Shown: positions 1 to 9,664, counted from the stretch's first letter. The stretch is DNA of 10,203 nt from Mycoplasmataceae bacterium (GCA_017511585.1 JAFWJI010000061.1:1-10203); one strand, 5' to 3'. Notes: a model not told the origin generated them from the sequence alone. Translations and numbers: made by a program.

Positions 1-362
1 CTAAAAATATAAACACTAAAAAATTAGAAATTATAAATATTAATAATTACGATAGATGAATAGACCAAAAATATATTAAAAAAACAAAATTTTATAACTT
101 AATTAAAGATAAAAAAAATTTATTTTTAATACCAAATTTAACATATTATCCAAGAATGATTAAAATGCCTAAAAATGCATTTGTTAATGGAAGTGTATTG
201 GTCGCAGAATTAATTGATAAAAAAATAAAAATAACCAATAAAGACTTAAATTTTTATTATTCAAAAGAATTTAGAACGTTTTATTCAATAGCTTTTAATT
301 ATTCGACAAGAACTTTAAACATCGATCAAAATACAATAATTTATTTTGGAGTAATGAGATAG
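1..362 (+). CDS. Adenine-specific DNA methyltransferase of a type II restriction-modification system, C-terminal part (5' end outside window)
   Basis: The reading frame is open from the left window edge (codons in phase with base 3) to TAG at 360-362, about 119 residues, with one in-frame TGA at 57-59 read as Trp. The visible part holds 'TYYPRMIKMPKNAFVNGS' and near the end 'FYSIAFNYSTRTLNID' followed by 'YFGV'. From memory, this pattern is like the target-recognition and C-terminal region of N6-adenine methyltransferases of the TaqI-like/Eco57I/Alw26I kind; the catalytic NPPY and SAM-binding motifs would lie upstream and are not visible. The next gene is an HNH nuclease whose GTG start overlaps this stop by one base, which supports the restriction-modification reading. 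The expected role is to methylate the host's copies of the recognition site. The family call rests on remembered pattern and context only. Confidence 0.6.
348..351 (+). promoter_or_regulatory. Shine-Dalgarno (GGAG) for the HNH endonuclease
   Basis: GGAG lies inside the last codons of the methyltransferase gene, 10 bases before the GTG at 362-364. It supports GTG as the endonuclease start and suggests the protein is translated from the same mRNA as the methyltransferase. Confidence 0.5.
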
Positions 363-1654
363 TGATTAAATATTTAAAAGAATTTGTTCTTCCTGAGCAA
401 AAAGAAATTATTGATTATTTAGAAACAATAGAATTTACTGGTTATTATAAAAAAAATATTTCATCTATAGATCAAAAATGTACTTTTGATATACTACATG
501 TAAATGCAAAATGCATACTCAACTTCATTACAACAAAAAACTTAAATTTTTTTTCAATTAATGATTTTTTAAAAGATGATTATACTCATAATTTATATAA
601 AGAAAAAACTTCAAATAATGGGAAGGCCGTCATTAAAGAAGGAACTAAAAAAGAATATGATAAAGTAATTGGAAACACATTAGAAATGCTCTCATATTCA
701 GAGGTGTTAGACAAAGAGTATGTTGGTAATAAAAGAATTTTTATTGTTAAAAAAATTGAAATAATAGAAAAATTAGCTAAATCTGACATGGCTTGTGTTG
801 CATTTATTTGTCATTTTATTTGAAAATTAATAAAAAATGATGAAAACATTATTGAAATATTAAATCAATTAGTATTAGATCCTTACAATAATAATTTAAA
901 AAAACAATTTAAAAATTTAACAATAAAATGGTTGAAAGATAATTCAAATAGAAATAAAGATTCTAGCCAAATATCTCAAAAAATAAATAATCCTCTATTC
1001 TATTTATTTAAACTTAAAAAATATAATTCAAAAAAAGAATATAAATCAATTGAACAAGGGTTAAAAGATCTAAGTTATTTTAGAATACATAAAAGAGATA
1101 AAAATAAAAAAAATGGATTAACAAGAAAAGAATGAAAAAAAGAAGAAAATAATAATCAATTTAATAAAAAAATATCAGACACAATTTTAAATGAAAATAA
1201 AAAAAGAATACTAATATCTAACTTAAAATATTTTGAAATAATAAAAAAAGAATCAATAGAAAATTTTCATTTTTCAGAGTTAAGTCAACAAAAAATAGAA
1301 CATGGATTTCATATTCATCACATTTGACCTCGTTCATTTTGAAATCCTGATATTGAAATGATAAATGATATTCATAGACATATGTGTGAAAATCTCATTT
1401 TGTTAAATCAAATAGAACATTTAGGGATTGCTCATCCAAAAAATAAAACAAATGAAATTAATGAAAAAGAATTATCTTCAATTTTGTTATCGCAATATTC
1501 TAAAATTAGAACTCTAATAGAAAATAATGATTTTACATATGATATTAAAAAATTTTATAAATTATGTTGTCTAATTAATAAAACAATTCCATTAAACCTA
1601 AATAATATTTCAAATGAAATGTTATTTAGATATATAGAAGACATTATAATTTAA
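362..1654 (+). CDS. HNH-family type II restriction endonuclease
   Basis: The gene encodes 430 residues from GTG to TAA, reading in-frame TGA codons as Trp (for example at 821, 1133, 1325 and 1340). The C-terminal third carries an HNH (beta-beta-alpha metal) core: H317-I-H319-H320-I-W-P, then C-E-N344-L-I-L-L-N, then E-H353. This fits the H...N...H metal and catalytic residues of HNH nucleases; the flanking zinc cysteine pairs of some HNH proteins are absent. Residues 1-300 are Lys/Asn-rich, match nothing I recognise, and presumably hold DNA recognition. No signal peptide or membrane segment is seen. The GTG overlaps the methyltransferase stop (TAGTG), so translation is probably coupled. Expected role: cutting unmethylated foreign DNA at the site its partner protects. 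HNH enzymes are known among Alw26I/Eco31I-type systems, but I cannot assign subtype or recognition site. The HNH call is firm; 'restriction enzyme' is inferred from the neighbour. Confidence 0.72.
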
Positions 1655-1680
1655 TAAAAATATAAAAAAATTAAAGTGTT

Positions 1681-2934
1681 TTATTCTTCTTCTCAAATAA
1701 ATTGATAATCTAATATTCTTACTGTATCTCCTGGACAAATTCCTTTATCAATTAAAGCTTTTCAAATTCCCATGTCTTTAATTTTTTTATTAAATCTTAA
1801 AATATTGTCATAAGTATTTAATGGATTTCTTAAATAAACTTTCTCTATTTCTTTTCCACTAATTTCATACATTCCTTCATAAACTTTTGTTATTACAAAA
1901 TCATCTTCTAATTTAATATAAACTTCTTCAGGTTCTTTTTCAATAACAACTTCTTTAGTTGATTGGTATAAAGAATATAATTTAGATTTTAAAATTTCAA
2001 GATCATTAAAATCAAGTGCACAAATTTTTATAATATCTAGATCTTTATATTTATCAATAAATTTATTGTAGTTTAGATCAAAATTAGATAAATCTTTTTT
2101 GTTTGCAATAATTAAAAAAGATTTATTCAATAAATTTTCATTAAAATTTTTTAGTTCTTTTTTTAATATTTCAAAATCATTAATAGGATTTTTGTTTTCA
2201 TCACCAAAATCAATAATAAAAGCAATAACTCTACATCTTTCAATATGTTTTAAAAATCTTATACCCAATCCTTTTCCTTGAGCAGCTCCTTTAATTAAAC
2301 CAGGTAAATCAGCTATTACAAAAGATTTATCTTTATATTTAACTAATCCCAATTGAGGAACTAAAGTTGTAAAAGGATAATCAGCTATTTTTGGTTTAGC
2401 ATTTGATAATAATTTTAAAATAGTAGATTTACCAGAAGAAGGCAATCCAACTAAACCAATATCTGCCATAACTTTTAATTCTAATTTGACTTGTTTTTTT
2501 TCTCCAGGTAATCCATTTTCACAAATTTTCGGAGCAGGATTGGAAGAAGATTTAAATTTTGTATTTCCTCTTCCTCCTTTACCACCTTTACAAATTAAAT
2601 ATTTTTGATCATCAATAACATCGCAAATTAATTTATTCCCTTCATAAACTAAAGTTCCAAAAGGTACTTTTACAACAATATCTTTCCCTCTTGCTCCATA
2701 CATATTCTTAGTCATTCCGTTTTGACCATCATTACCTCTTATGTGTTTTAAAACATAAATTGGTAAAAGAGTATTCATTCCTGAATCTCCTTGGAAATAA
2801 ACATCTCCACCATCTCCGCCATCTCCGCCAAATGGACCACCTTTTTCAACACGATGCTCATGTCTAAAAGAAATAATTCCATCTCCGCCTTTACCAGCTA
2901 TTATTTCAATATTTACTTGATCAATAAATTTCAT
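1681..2934 (-). CDS. obgE: Obg-family GTPase (ribosome assembly / stringent response)
   Basis: The gene encodes 417 residues, close to the family's usual ~430. Domains in order: a glycine-rich Obg fold (about 1-155, with 'FGGDGGDGGDVYF'); a TRAFAC GTPase domain with P-loop 'GLPSSGKST' (163-171), switch I 'YPFTT' (186-190), G3 'DLPG' (209-212) and G4 'NKKD' (278-281); and a C-terminal OCT domain (about 345-417) ending '...GDTVRILDYQFIWEEE'. The OCT domain appears only if TGA at 1762-1764 and 1693-1695 is read as Trp; under the standard code the protein would end after 'DMGI'. Obg proteins bind the large ribosomal subunit and couple GTP or ppGpp level to ribosome maturation. ATG at 2932-2934 is chosen because it gives the family start 'MKFIDQV'; an upstream in-frame TTG (2944-2946) would add four residues. 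No Shine-Dalgarno sequence is visible, but a TATAAT box lies 11 bases upstream. Confidence 0.96.
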
Positions 2935-2945
2935 GTTAACAATCA

Positions 2946-2951
2946 ATTATA
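2946..2951 (-). promoter_or_regulatory. Candidate -10 box (TATAAT) for obgE
   Basis: A perfect TATAAT on the minus strand ends 11 bases before the obgE ATG. No good -35 is seen, which is common in mollicutes. Transcription would begin about five bases before ATG, giving a nearly leaderless mRNA; this agrees with the lack of a Shine-Dalgarno sequence. Such hexamers also arise by chance in DNA this AT-rich. Confidence 0.35.
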
Positions 2952-2992
2952 CATTTATATCATTGAACATTTTTATTAAATTATTTTTTAAA

Positions 2993-4501
2993 TTAATTTT
3001 CCAATGATTTAGCAACAGTACCTTCCATAGTAATATTTTTGGCTCATTGAACTTTTCTATATAAAATCTCAAATAAAGGTACTTTTAAAATATCAGATAA
3101 AAAGAATATTGAATAAGCTCAAGGGAAAGCAATATTAGAATTAGGAACAATTATAAAATTGATTATTGAAATTCATCCAATTTGAATTAATCCAGAACAT
3201 GCATCAACTAAAGAAACAATATTTGTTCTACCACCACCTGAAATAATTCTAGATTTAGTTATGTACCAAATTCATAAAGGCATATTTCAAGAAAGAGGTC
3301 AAATGGTTCATTTTAAATTTTCTAAATATTCTTTTGAAGCATCATTTTTTAATAATTCAAATTTTTCATTACCAACTATTTCTTTCAATTGTTCTAAATA
3401 TCCTTTTGTTAAAAAACTCATGTGTTCAATAGCAAAACTTAAAGAAAACAATAATGAACCTAGAACTAATGCAAATGTTAAGTGGAATCCTTGTAATTCT
3501 TTTGCGTTTTGTTTTGCTTTTTCATAATTATTATTTCCTAATTCTCTACCAACAAAAATTGCAACATTGGCATTAATTGATTCAAATGTTGTTCAAAATA
3601 TATTAAAAAACATTCCACTAATACCTAAAATATTAGCAGCTGATAAGTGAAAATCAGGATTTGAACCTATTTTTCCTGTTTCATATCCAATATTTCAAAA
3701 AATAAATCTAGTAGATACACATATAGAACCGATTGTTGCTAGAATAAATGTTGAAAATCTATTTCCAATTTGAATTCAAACTAATTTAGAAATAGAAAAT
3801 ATTTTTAAAGGATTAAGAATCAATATTCTTGATCTAAAAAATAAAAATAAAATAATAAAAATTATAGGTGAAATTAAAGAAATAATTGTTGAAATAGCTA
3901 AACCATAAATTCCAAAATTTAAAACAAAAGTAAATAATGAATTAAATAAAATATTCATAAACAATGAAATTAATGAAGCTACTAATGAAATGTTTCCATA
4001 TCCAGCTTCTCTAATAATCATTGAATAAGTATAAAAAAATGCTTGAAGCAATCAAGAAAAAGTAATTATCCTCATATAATTAACAGCATTTTCAACTATT
4101 TTAGAATCTAAATTTTTATCAAAACCTGAAGAAACATTAATTAGAAAATGTGGACTAAATAAACCTGGAATAAAAAAAATAAAAGCTATAATAAAAGCAA
4201 TCAACATTCTTGCACGAACAACTTCTCTAATTTTAGATTTATCTTGTAATCCAAGATATTGTCCAAATAGAGATGAACCAACTAATGTTGTTGCAGAAAT
4301 AATTCCAGTACAATATTGAGTTCATTGATTAGCATAAGAAAGTGATTGATTACCACCAGAAATTGAAGTAGCCATAAAATTATCAATAAATGAATTAATA
4401 GATAAAATCATTGCAGCAAATATAATTGGCAATGATGTTAATGTATATTTAATTCAACTACCTTTAGTAGAAGGGAAGTGTGTTTTTATAGCAGATAACA
4501 T
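2993..4501 (-). CDS. MATE-family multidrug/cation antiporter
   Basis: The gene encodes 502 residues, at the upper end for a 12-helix MATE transporter, and is highly hydrophobic throughout. Several TGA codons are read as Trp (for example 4454-4456, 4052-4054, 3776-3778 and 3044-3046). The MATE duplication is visible: 'REAGYGN' (164-170) followed by 'LISLFMNILFNSLF' in the first half, and 'SGGGRTN' (421-427) followed by 'SLVDACSGLI' in the second, matching the family pattern R-x-x-G-D/x-T/x-x before an Asn-containing helix. A polar loop (about 375-405) precedes the second copy. MATE proteins export organic cations or drugs in exchange for Na+ or H+; the substrate here is unknown. ATG at 4499-4501 lies 14 bases after the stop of the upstream membrane protein gene, so the two are probably cotranscribed. 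No clear Shine-Dalgarno sequence is seen. A flippase of the wider MOP superfamily is a less likely alternative. Confidence 0.85.
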
Positions 4502-4515
4502 AATATAAATTTATT

Positions 4516-4959
4516 TTACTTTTTTAATTTGTTTTTTATTAATTCTTTTTTTCTTTTGAATTTAAATTCTATTTTTTTAACAAAAATAATAATTGGTATG
4601 CTCAAAAAAATGAAAGGAACAATAATCAAAAGTCTAACCCAAGGTTCTAATGAATCTGATAAAAATATAACCATAAAACAAATTGAAACTGGTAAAGAAA
4701 AAGAGAAAATAGAAATATCTAATAAATTGAAATAAACAAATAAAAGTGTTATTGAAAAAGTAAAAATAATAAATGCTAAAGATATAGCAAATTTTATCCA
4801 TCAAGATATGTCAATATAATTATCTTTTCAAAGAAACTTAAAATCTTTTGAAAAAAAAATTCATAAAATTAATGCAGGAATAACTACTACAAAAAATGTA
4901 AAAACAGGTTTTATAAATGATTTTGATATTGAATTAACATTTTGATTATTTTTTTTCAT
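4516..4959 (-). CDS. Small four-helix integral membrane protein, function unknown
   Basis: The gene encodes 147 residues from ATG at 4957-4959 to TAA at 4516-4518, with Trp at TGA codons 4861-4863, 4828-4830 and 4801-4803. I do not recognise a family. Four hydrophobic segments are visible at about residues 18-36, 54-77, 83-101 and 110-128, with a short polar N-terminus and a strongly basic tail (129-147, rich in Lys/Arg), which suggests a cytoplasmic C-terminus. There is a single Cys (C94) and no signal peptide cleavage site or lipobox. The start overlaps the last 14 bases of thrS and the stop is 14 bases before the MATE gene, so it is probably translated within the thrS operon by re-initiating ribosomes. 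The in-frame TGA codons hide it under the standard code. That it is a real gene is supported by the uninterrupted hydrophobic pattern and tight fit between neighbours. Confidence 0.75.
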
Positions 4960-6694
4960 CTCGTAATTTCTCTAAATATTCAACTAATTTATCTCTATCA
5001 ATTTTTATAACTTCAGATTCTCCATAAAATCTTAAAGATAGTGTGTTTGTTGAAATTTCCTCTTCTCCAATAACAATTTGTATTTTTGCCTTACTAATTT
5101 GGGCTTCACGAATTTTTTTGCTTATTCTTTCATTTCGATCATCTATTTCTACATAAAATTGTTTTTCTTTTAATTCATAATAAAGTTGTTCACAAAAATT
5201 CAAATATAAATCGTTATTAATTGGAATAATAACAACTTGTTTAGGTGCTAATCAAAATGGAAAATTCCCCTTAGTTTGTTCTAACATAATAGATAAAAAT
5301 CTTTCATATGTTCCAATCAATCCTCTATGAATTAAAATTGGAACTTTAAATTCATTATTAGAATCAATATAATCTAATCCAAATTTTCTTGGTAATAAAA
5401 AGTCTAACTGGATTGTAGATAAAGTTATTTCATGACCTAAAAAAGTTTTAATTTGAATATCGACTTTAGGTCCATAAAATGCTGCTTCACCTATTTTTTC
5501 TTCATATTCAATATTTAATTTTTTTAAAACATTTCTTAAATCATTTTCTGCATCATTTCACATTTTTTCATCATCAAAAAACTTCTCTTTATTTTGAGGA
5601 TCTCTTAATGATAAAGAAATATAATCAATTTTAATATTGAAAATATCAAGAGCTTCTTTAATCATTTTGTAACAATTTTCAAATTCTTTATCAATTTGAT
5701 CTTGTCTAACAAAAATATGTCCTTCAGTTAAGAGCATTGCTCTTACTCTTTCCATACCGATTAAAGCCCCTGATTTTTCATATCTAAATAAAGAAGATTG
5801 TTCGCTATATCTTATAGGTAATTCTCTATAAGATCTTCTTTTTGATTTATATATTAATACATGATGTGGACAAGTCATTGGTCTTAAAACTAAATGTTCA
5901 CCATCACAATCAATAGGTTTAAACATATCATTTTTATAATGTTCTCAATGTCCTGAAGTTAAATATAATTTTTTTTCTCCAACAATTGGTGTAAAAACTT
6001 CTGAAAAACCATATTTAGAATCTAAGTTCTTTACTTCTTTCATTATTCTATTTCTAATTTTCATTCCTTCTTCTAATCAAATAGGAAATCCTTGACCTGA
6101 AAGAAGATCGAACATAAATAGGTTCATTTCTTTACCTATTTTTCTATGATCTCTTTCTTTTCTTTCTTTTAATAAATTTAAATATTGTTCAAGTTCTTCT
6201 TCAGACTCTCAAGCAGTTCCATAAATTCTAGTTAATTGTACATTATTAGAATCTCCTCTTCAGTAAGAACCAGCTAAAGAAAGTAATTTAAAATGTTTTA
6301 ATGTTTTTATCTCATCAATATGATTTCCTGCACAAAGATCAACAAATAATTCCTTATTATTTTTTGGATCGTGAATAGAATAATAAGTTATATCTAAATC
6401 CTTAGATTTAAATTCATCATATAATTCTTTTTTAAAAGGTTGGTTAGAAAAATCGTATTCAAAAGATTTGTCCATTTTTTTTATGACATAATTATTTGAA
6501 ACAATTTTTCTCATTTGTTTTTCTATTTTTGATAAATCTGTTTCTGATAAAGATTTAGAAAATAAAAAATCATAATAAAAACCATCTTCAGTAGGTGGTC
6601 CAAAACCTAATTTAGTATCTGGTCATAATTGCAAAATTGCTAAAGCTAAAACATGAGCAGCAGTGTGGTTTAATTGTTTATTTATTTTCATCAT
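4946..6694 (-). CDS. thrS: Threonine--tRNA ligase, form without the N-terminal TGS domain
   Basis: The protein (582 residues) joins threonine to tRNA-Thr in the cytoplasm. It begins directly with the editing domain: 'HTAAH' (H10, H14) and 'CAGNH' (C121, H125) correspond to the HxxxH and CxxxH sites that remove mischarged serine. The class II catalytic core follows, with zinc/threonine ligands C275 ('RPMTCPHH'), H326 ('TEGHIF') and H456 ('[12 protein letters not shown]', motif 3), motif 2 around '[14 protein letters not shown]', then the anticodon-binding domain from about '[12 protein letters not shown]' to the end. It is about 60 residues shorter than E. coli ThrRS (642), which equals the missing TGS domain. 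ATG at 6692-6694 is directly followed by another ATG; the first is chosen because AAAGGTGA lies six bases upstream. Upstream, the next in-frame stop is that of the surface protein gene, 27 bp away, so no TGS domain can be hidden there. Confidence 0.97.
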
Positions 6695-6700
6695 ATAAAC

Positions 6701-6708
6701 TCACCTTT
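6701..6708 (-). promoter_or_regulatory. Shine-Dalgarno (AAAGGTGA) for thrS
   Basis: AAAGGTGA on the minus strand ends six bases before the first thrS ATG. It is the strongest ribosome binding site in the window and fixes the thrS start in the 27-bp gap after the surface protein gene, excluding a longer TGS-containing form. Confidence 0.75.
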
Positions 6709-6721
6709 ACAACTTTATATT

Positions 6722-8890
6722 TTAAACCAAATCACTAAAGTTTTTAGTGACTTTAATGAACTCTTTAGCGCCTTCAATAGAAATTATAATTTCTATTTCC
6801 ATTGACTTAGAACTTATTATTTGATCTATTGCTTGTTTATTTAAACTATTAAAATAATCAAGATTAACTTTTAATTCAAATTTATGTTGTAATTCTGGAA
6901 ATGGTATTTGATAATTTAAATTAAAAACACTAACATTTTTAAATAATTCAGAAAATTGTCTATTTTCAATATATTCTCCAAGCTTATTGACATTTTCAGC
7001 TAAAACATCAATTTCAATATTTGCTGGATTTTGAGTAATTGCACTAGATAATTCTTTTAAAATTTTCCTATTATAAGTTTCTTTGGATTCAAAAAAATCA
7101 AAAACATAAATTTCTAAAGGTTCTACATTTGTATATAAAGTTCCTTGTGTATTCGAACCTAAACAAACATTCAAATTAATTAAATAGTTTTTAGAAGAAT
7201 TATCATTTGTAATTGAATCTAATTGGAAATCAAAATCACCATTTTCTTTATTATTCATAGATTCTAAAATCTTTTTAGAAATAGCATCTAAATTATATTC
7301 TTTTGATTCAAAAGAATAATTTGTTGGCAAACTAATATTTTGATTTTTATCATCTTTTAATTTTAATTCAAAAGTAAAATTATCAAATGGTTTACTATAA
7401 GGGTTTGAATATAAATTTAAACTATTTGTATATTTTTCATATAAAGAAAAAACTAATTCAAAAGGTATTGAATATTTTCCGTTTTGAAAAGTAACTTTAT
7501 TTTCTTTTAAAAAATAATCACTTAAAGCTAATGGGTTTTGAGATGATGATACAAAACCAAAAATATTTTCTAATCCATAATTTTGTTCAACTAAGTAATT
7601 ATAAAAAGCTCTCATATCTTGTTCTTCTTGCGATTTTGCAAAATCACCTTCTTGAGCCAATCCTTCTATCAAAACAGATTCTGTATATTCAATAGGAGTA
7701 TTTTCATAAGATGTAAAATAAAGACGATACATTGGTGTAGTTGAATCAAGTTCATAATTAGAAACACTTAATTCTAATGGTTTATTTTTTATTATTTCTT
7801 GTTCTTGATTATAGGTTTTAAATTCAAGAGAAATTCCTTCTTCTTCCAATTTATTTTTTATTGAATAAGTGGTTGAAAAAGAAATAAAACCTTTTTGATA
7901 AGCTTCTCTAATTGAATATTGCTTTTCATCATTTTCTGGTTTTTTATAAACAAAATATTGATTTAAATTATTTATTCAATCTTTATTTGATTCAATAAAT
8001 TTTTTTAACTTAGAAACAGGATCATCAACTCCTTGTTCGATATCAAAAGGACCTAAAACAACTTCTTTAGTTGAAGCATAAGCTTTAACTAATCCATCAT
8101 CATAACTAATGTTATATTTGATTTTTAATAATGTCGGATTTTTCTTATCTACTGAAAGTGAATCTAAAGAAACTCAATAATTTTTTTCTCTTAATTGCTT
8201 TAATTTTTGATTATTGTTTAAATCTATATCATCTGGTTTTATATTTTTGGCATAAATACCAACATCACCAATTGTTCCAACTTCTTTTTTTAATTGAAAA
8301 TATTGACTTGGATTTTGATTAATATCTGAAATATAAGTATCAATTGTTAATTCTTCAATTGTTTTTTTAAAACCATAAAGTCTAGTATCACGATATTCAA
8401 TAGTTCTTTCATAATAATTAGAACCTTGTCCATAATAAAGTTTTATTCCAACTAAAGGGTATGTAGAATCTGAATAATAAGGTTTTATATAATCTAATTC
8501 ATACTTAATTTTGTTTTTGTTTAATAAATAAATAATAGTTGATTTTAAATTCAACTTAAACATATTTTCATTATCTGCTTGTTCAACTGTTATTAAAGAA
8601 CGTTCAGATGAACTTAATTCAACATCATCTTGACCAATTATTGAATTTTTTCCAAATATTGACAATGAACCTGATAATTCATAATCATCTAAAACATTAC
8701 TATTAACAAAATTATCAATTCTATTTTTATTTCCTTCAAGTGTATTTGTAGAATGATTTAACTTCAATGAAGGTTTTTGAAAATGATCAACTAATGTTGG
8801 TACTAAAAAAGCAGATATCGAAGTTAAACCTACTAATGTACCTAAACCTATTCATTTATATAATTTAATTTTAGATTTTGATTCTTTCAT
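6722..8890 (-). CDS. Membrane-anchored surface protein, uncharacterised, no lipobox
   Basis: The gene encodes 722 residues from ATG at 8888-8890 to TAA at 6722-6724, crossing TGA Trp codons at 8852-8854 and 8174-8176, so under the standard code it splits into pieces. A basic N-terminus (MKESKSKIKLYK) precedes one hydrophobic segment (about 13-34); no Cys follows it, so it is not a lipoprotein. The segment is either an uncleaved anchor or a signal peptide. The rest is hydrophilic and rich in Asn, Ser, Lys, Glu and aromatic residues, with one Cys (C576), as expected of an extracellular mollicute protein. Three 'QNP' turns at about 192, 451 and 620, each after a helix-like stretch, hint at repeated modules. 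I do not recognise the family; size and anchor resemble mollicute adhesin-like or nuclease-associated surface proteins, but nothing specific supports either. It lies 49 bp after deoC and 27 bp before thrS, with no terminator visible at either side. Confidence 0.8.
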
Positions 8891-8906
8891 ATCATTTAAT
8901 ATTTAA

Positions 8907-8912
8907 ATTATA
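8907..8912 (-). promoter_or_regulatory. Candidate -10 box (TATAAT) for the surface protein gene
   Basis: TATAAT within a longer TATATATAAT stretch on the minus strand ends 16 bases before the ATG, in the 49-bp gap after deoC. No convincing -35 or Shine-Dalgarno sequence is seen. It would start an mRNA with a leader of about ten bases for the surface protein and downstream thrS. Chance occurrence is possible in AT-rich DNA. Confidence 0.3.
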
Positions 8913-8939
8913 TATAAATTAACAAAAAACAAACCCAAT

Positions 8940-9614
8940 TTAATAAGATGAATTATTTTTTGTTTTTTCGCCTGTAAAAATCGCAACAGAAGATGAAGTT
9001 CCAAATCTTTCTACTCCCATTTCAACATACATTTTGATATCATCCATAGTTTTTATTCCGCCAGCAGCTTTAATTTTTAATTTATTAGAACCTATAACTT
9101 TATTAAAAATTTCTATATCTTTTTTATCCGCTCCTCGATAAGAAAAACCTGTAGATGTTTTTATAAAATCTGCTCCTGAAGCTAAAACTATACTAGTTGC
9201 TTTTTCAATTTCTCAATCTTTTAATAATGCTGTTTCTATTATTACTTTTAAAATTTTATTTCCACATGCTTCTTTAACTTTTTTTATTTCATTTAAAACA
9301 TAATCATATTGACCATCTTTAAAACGTCCGATATTAATAACCATATCAATTTCATCAGCTCCATGATCAATTGATAATTTAGCTTCTTGAACTTTTATTT
9401 GAGATATACAAGCACCTAATGGGAAACCAACAACTGAAACAATTTTAATATCTTTATTATTTTTTAATTTTTCTTTAGCATATTTTATTCAAGATGAATT
9501 TATACAAATAGAACCAAAAGAAAATTCAATTGCTTCTTTTATTAATTTATCAATTTCTTTTGAAGTACCTTCTGGTTTTAAATAAGTATGATCAATAAGT
9601 TTTGCATAATTCAT
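8940..9614 (-). CDS. deoC: Deoxyribose-phosphate aldolase
   Basis: The enzyme (224 residues, family-typical) splits 2-deoxyribose 5-phosphate into glyceraldehyde 3-phosphate and acetaldehyde, feeding deoxynucleoside sugar into glycolysis. It is a class I aldolase with a TIM-barrel fold. Visible active-site residues are Schiff-base K152 in 'DFIKTSTG', K182 in '[10 protein letters not shown]' and D90 in 'DEIDMVIN', equivalent to E. coli K167, K201 and D102; spacing is close to E. coli's. 'VVGFPLGA' (61-68) and 'FGTSSSVAI' (204-212, phosphate-binding end) are also family-typical. Two Trp codons are TGA. ATG at 9612-9614 gives the usual start '[12 protein letters not shown]', with an AGAAAGAG-like site seven bases upstream. 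It follows the comEC end by 67 bp with a candidate promoter in between. In mollicutes it usually works with nucleoside phosphorylases and phosphopentomutase, which are not in this window. Confidence 0.97.
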
Positions 9615-9664
9615 ATTAAACTCTTTCTTATCAAATTTCTAATTATTAATTTAGAATAAATTTT

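Noticed and set aside
586..789. Minus-strand open frame of 67 codons inside the HNH nuclease gene
   Set aside because: It lies wholly antisense to a well-supported gene and shows no family pattern or ribosome binding site.
1650..1675. Possible bidirectional terminator (TTTAAT ... ATTAAA) between the convergent genes
   Set aside because: Only six A/T pairs with a 14-base loop; such repeats are expected by chance at this base composition.
2099..2281. Plus-strand open frame antisense to obgE
   Set aside because: Reverse complement of the GTPase domain; composition is a mirror of the real gene.
2944..2946. TTG as the obgE start
   Set aside because: It would add only four residues before the family-typical 'MKFIDQV' start and would fall inside the candidate -10 box region.
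2791..2979. Plus-strand open frame across the obgE start
   Set aside because: Antisense to the glycine-rich Obg fold; no independent support.
3261..3527. Plus-strand open frame of 88 codons antisense to the MATE gene
   Set aside because: The opposite strand carries a continuous 12-helix transporter; this frame has no recognisable domain.
4529..4735. Plus-strand frame of 68 codons in the gap between MATE and thrS
   Set aside because: The minus strand in the same place carries a longer four-helix membrane protein that fits tightly between its neighbours, so this is its shadow.
6722..8176. Split of the surface protein into two adjacent genes or a pseudogene
   Set aside because: The apparent break at 8174-8176 is a TGA Trp codon; the frame is continuous in code 4 from 8890 to 6722.
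8131..8322. Plus-strand open frame antisense to the surface protein
   Set aside because: Shadow of the 722-residue minus-strand gene.
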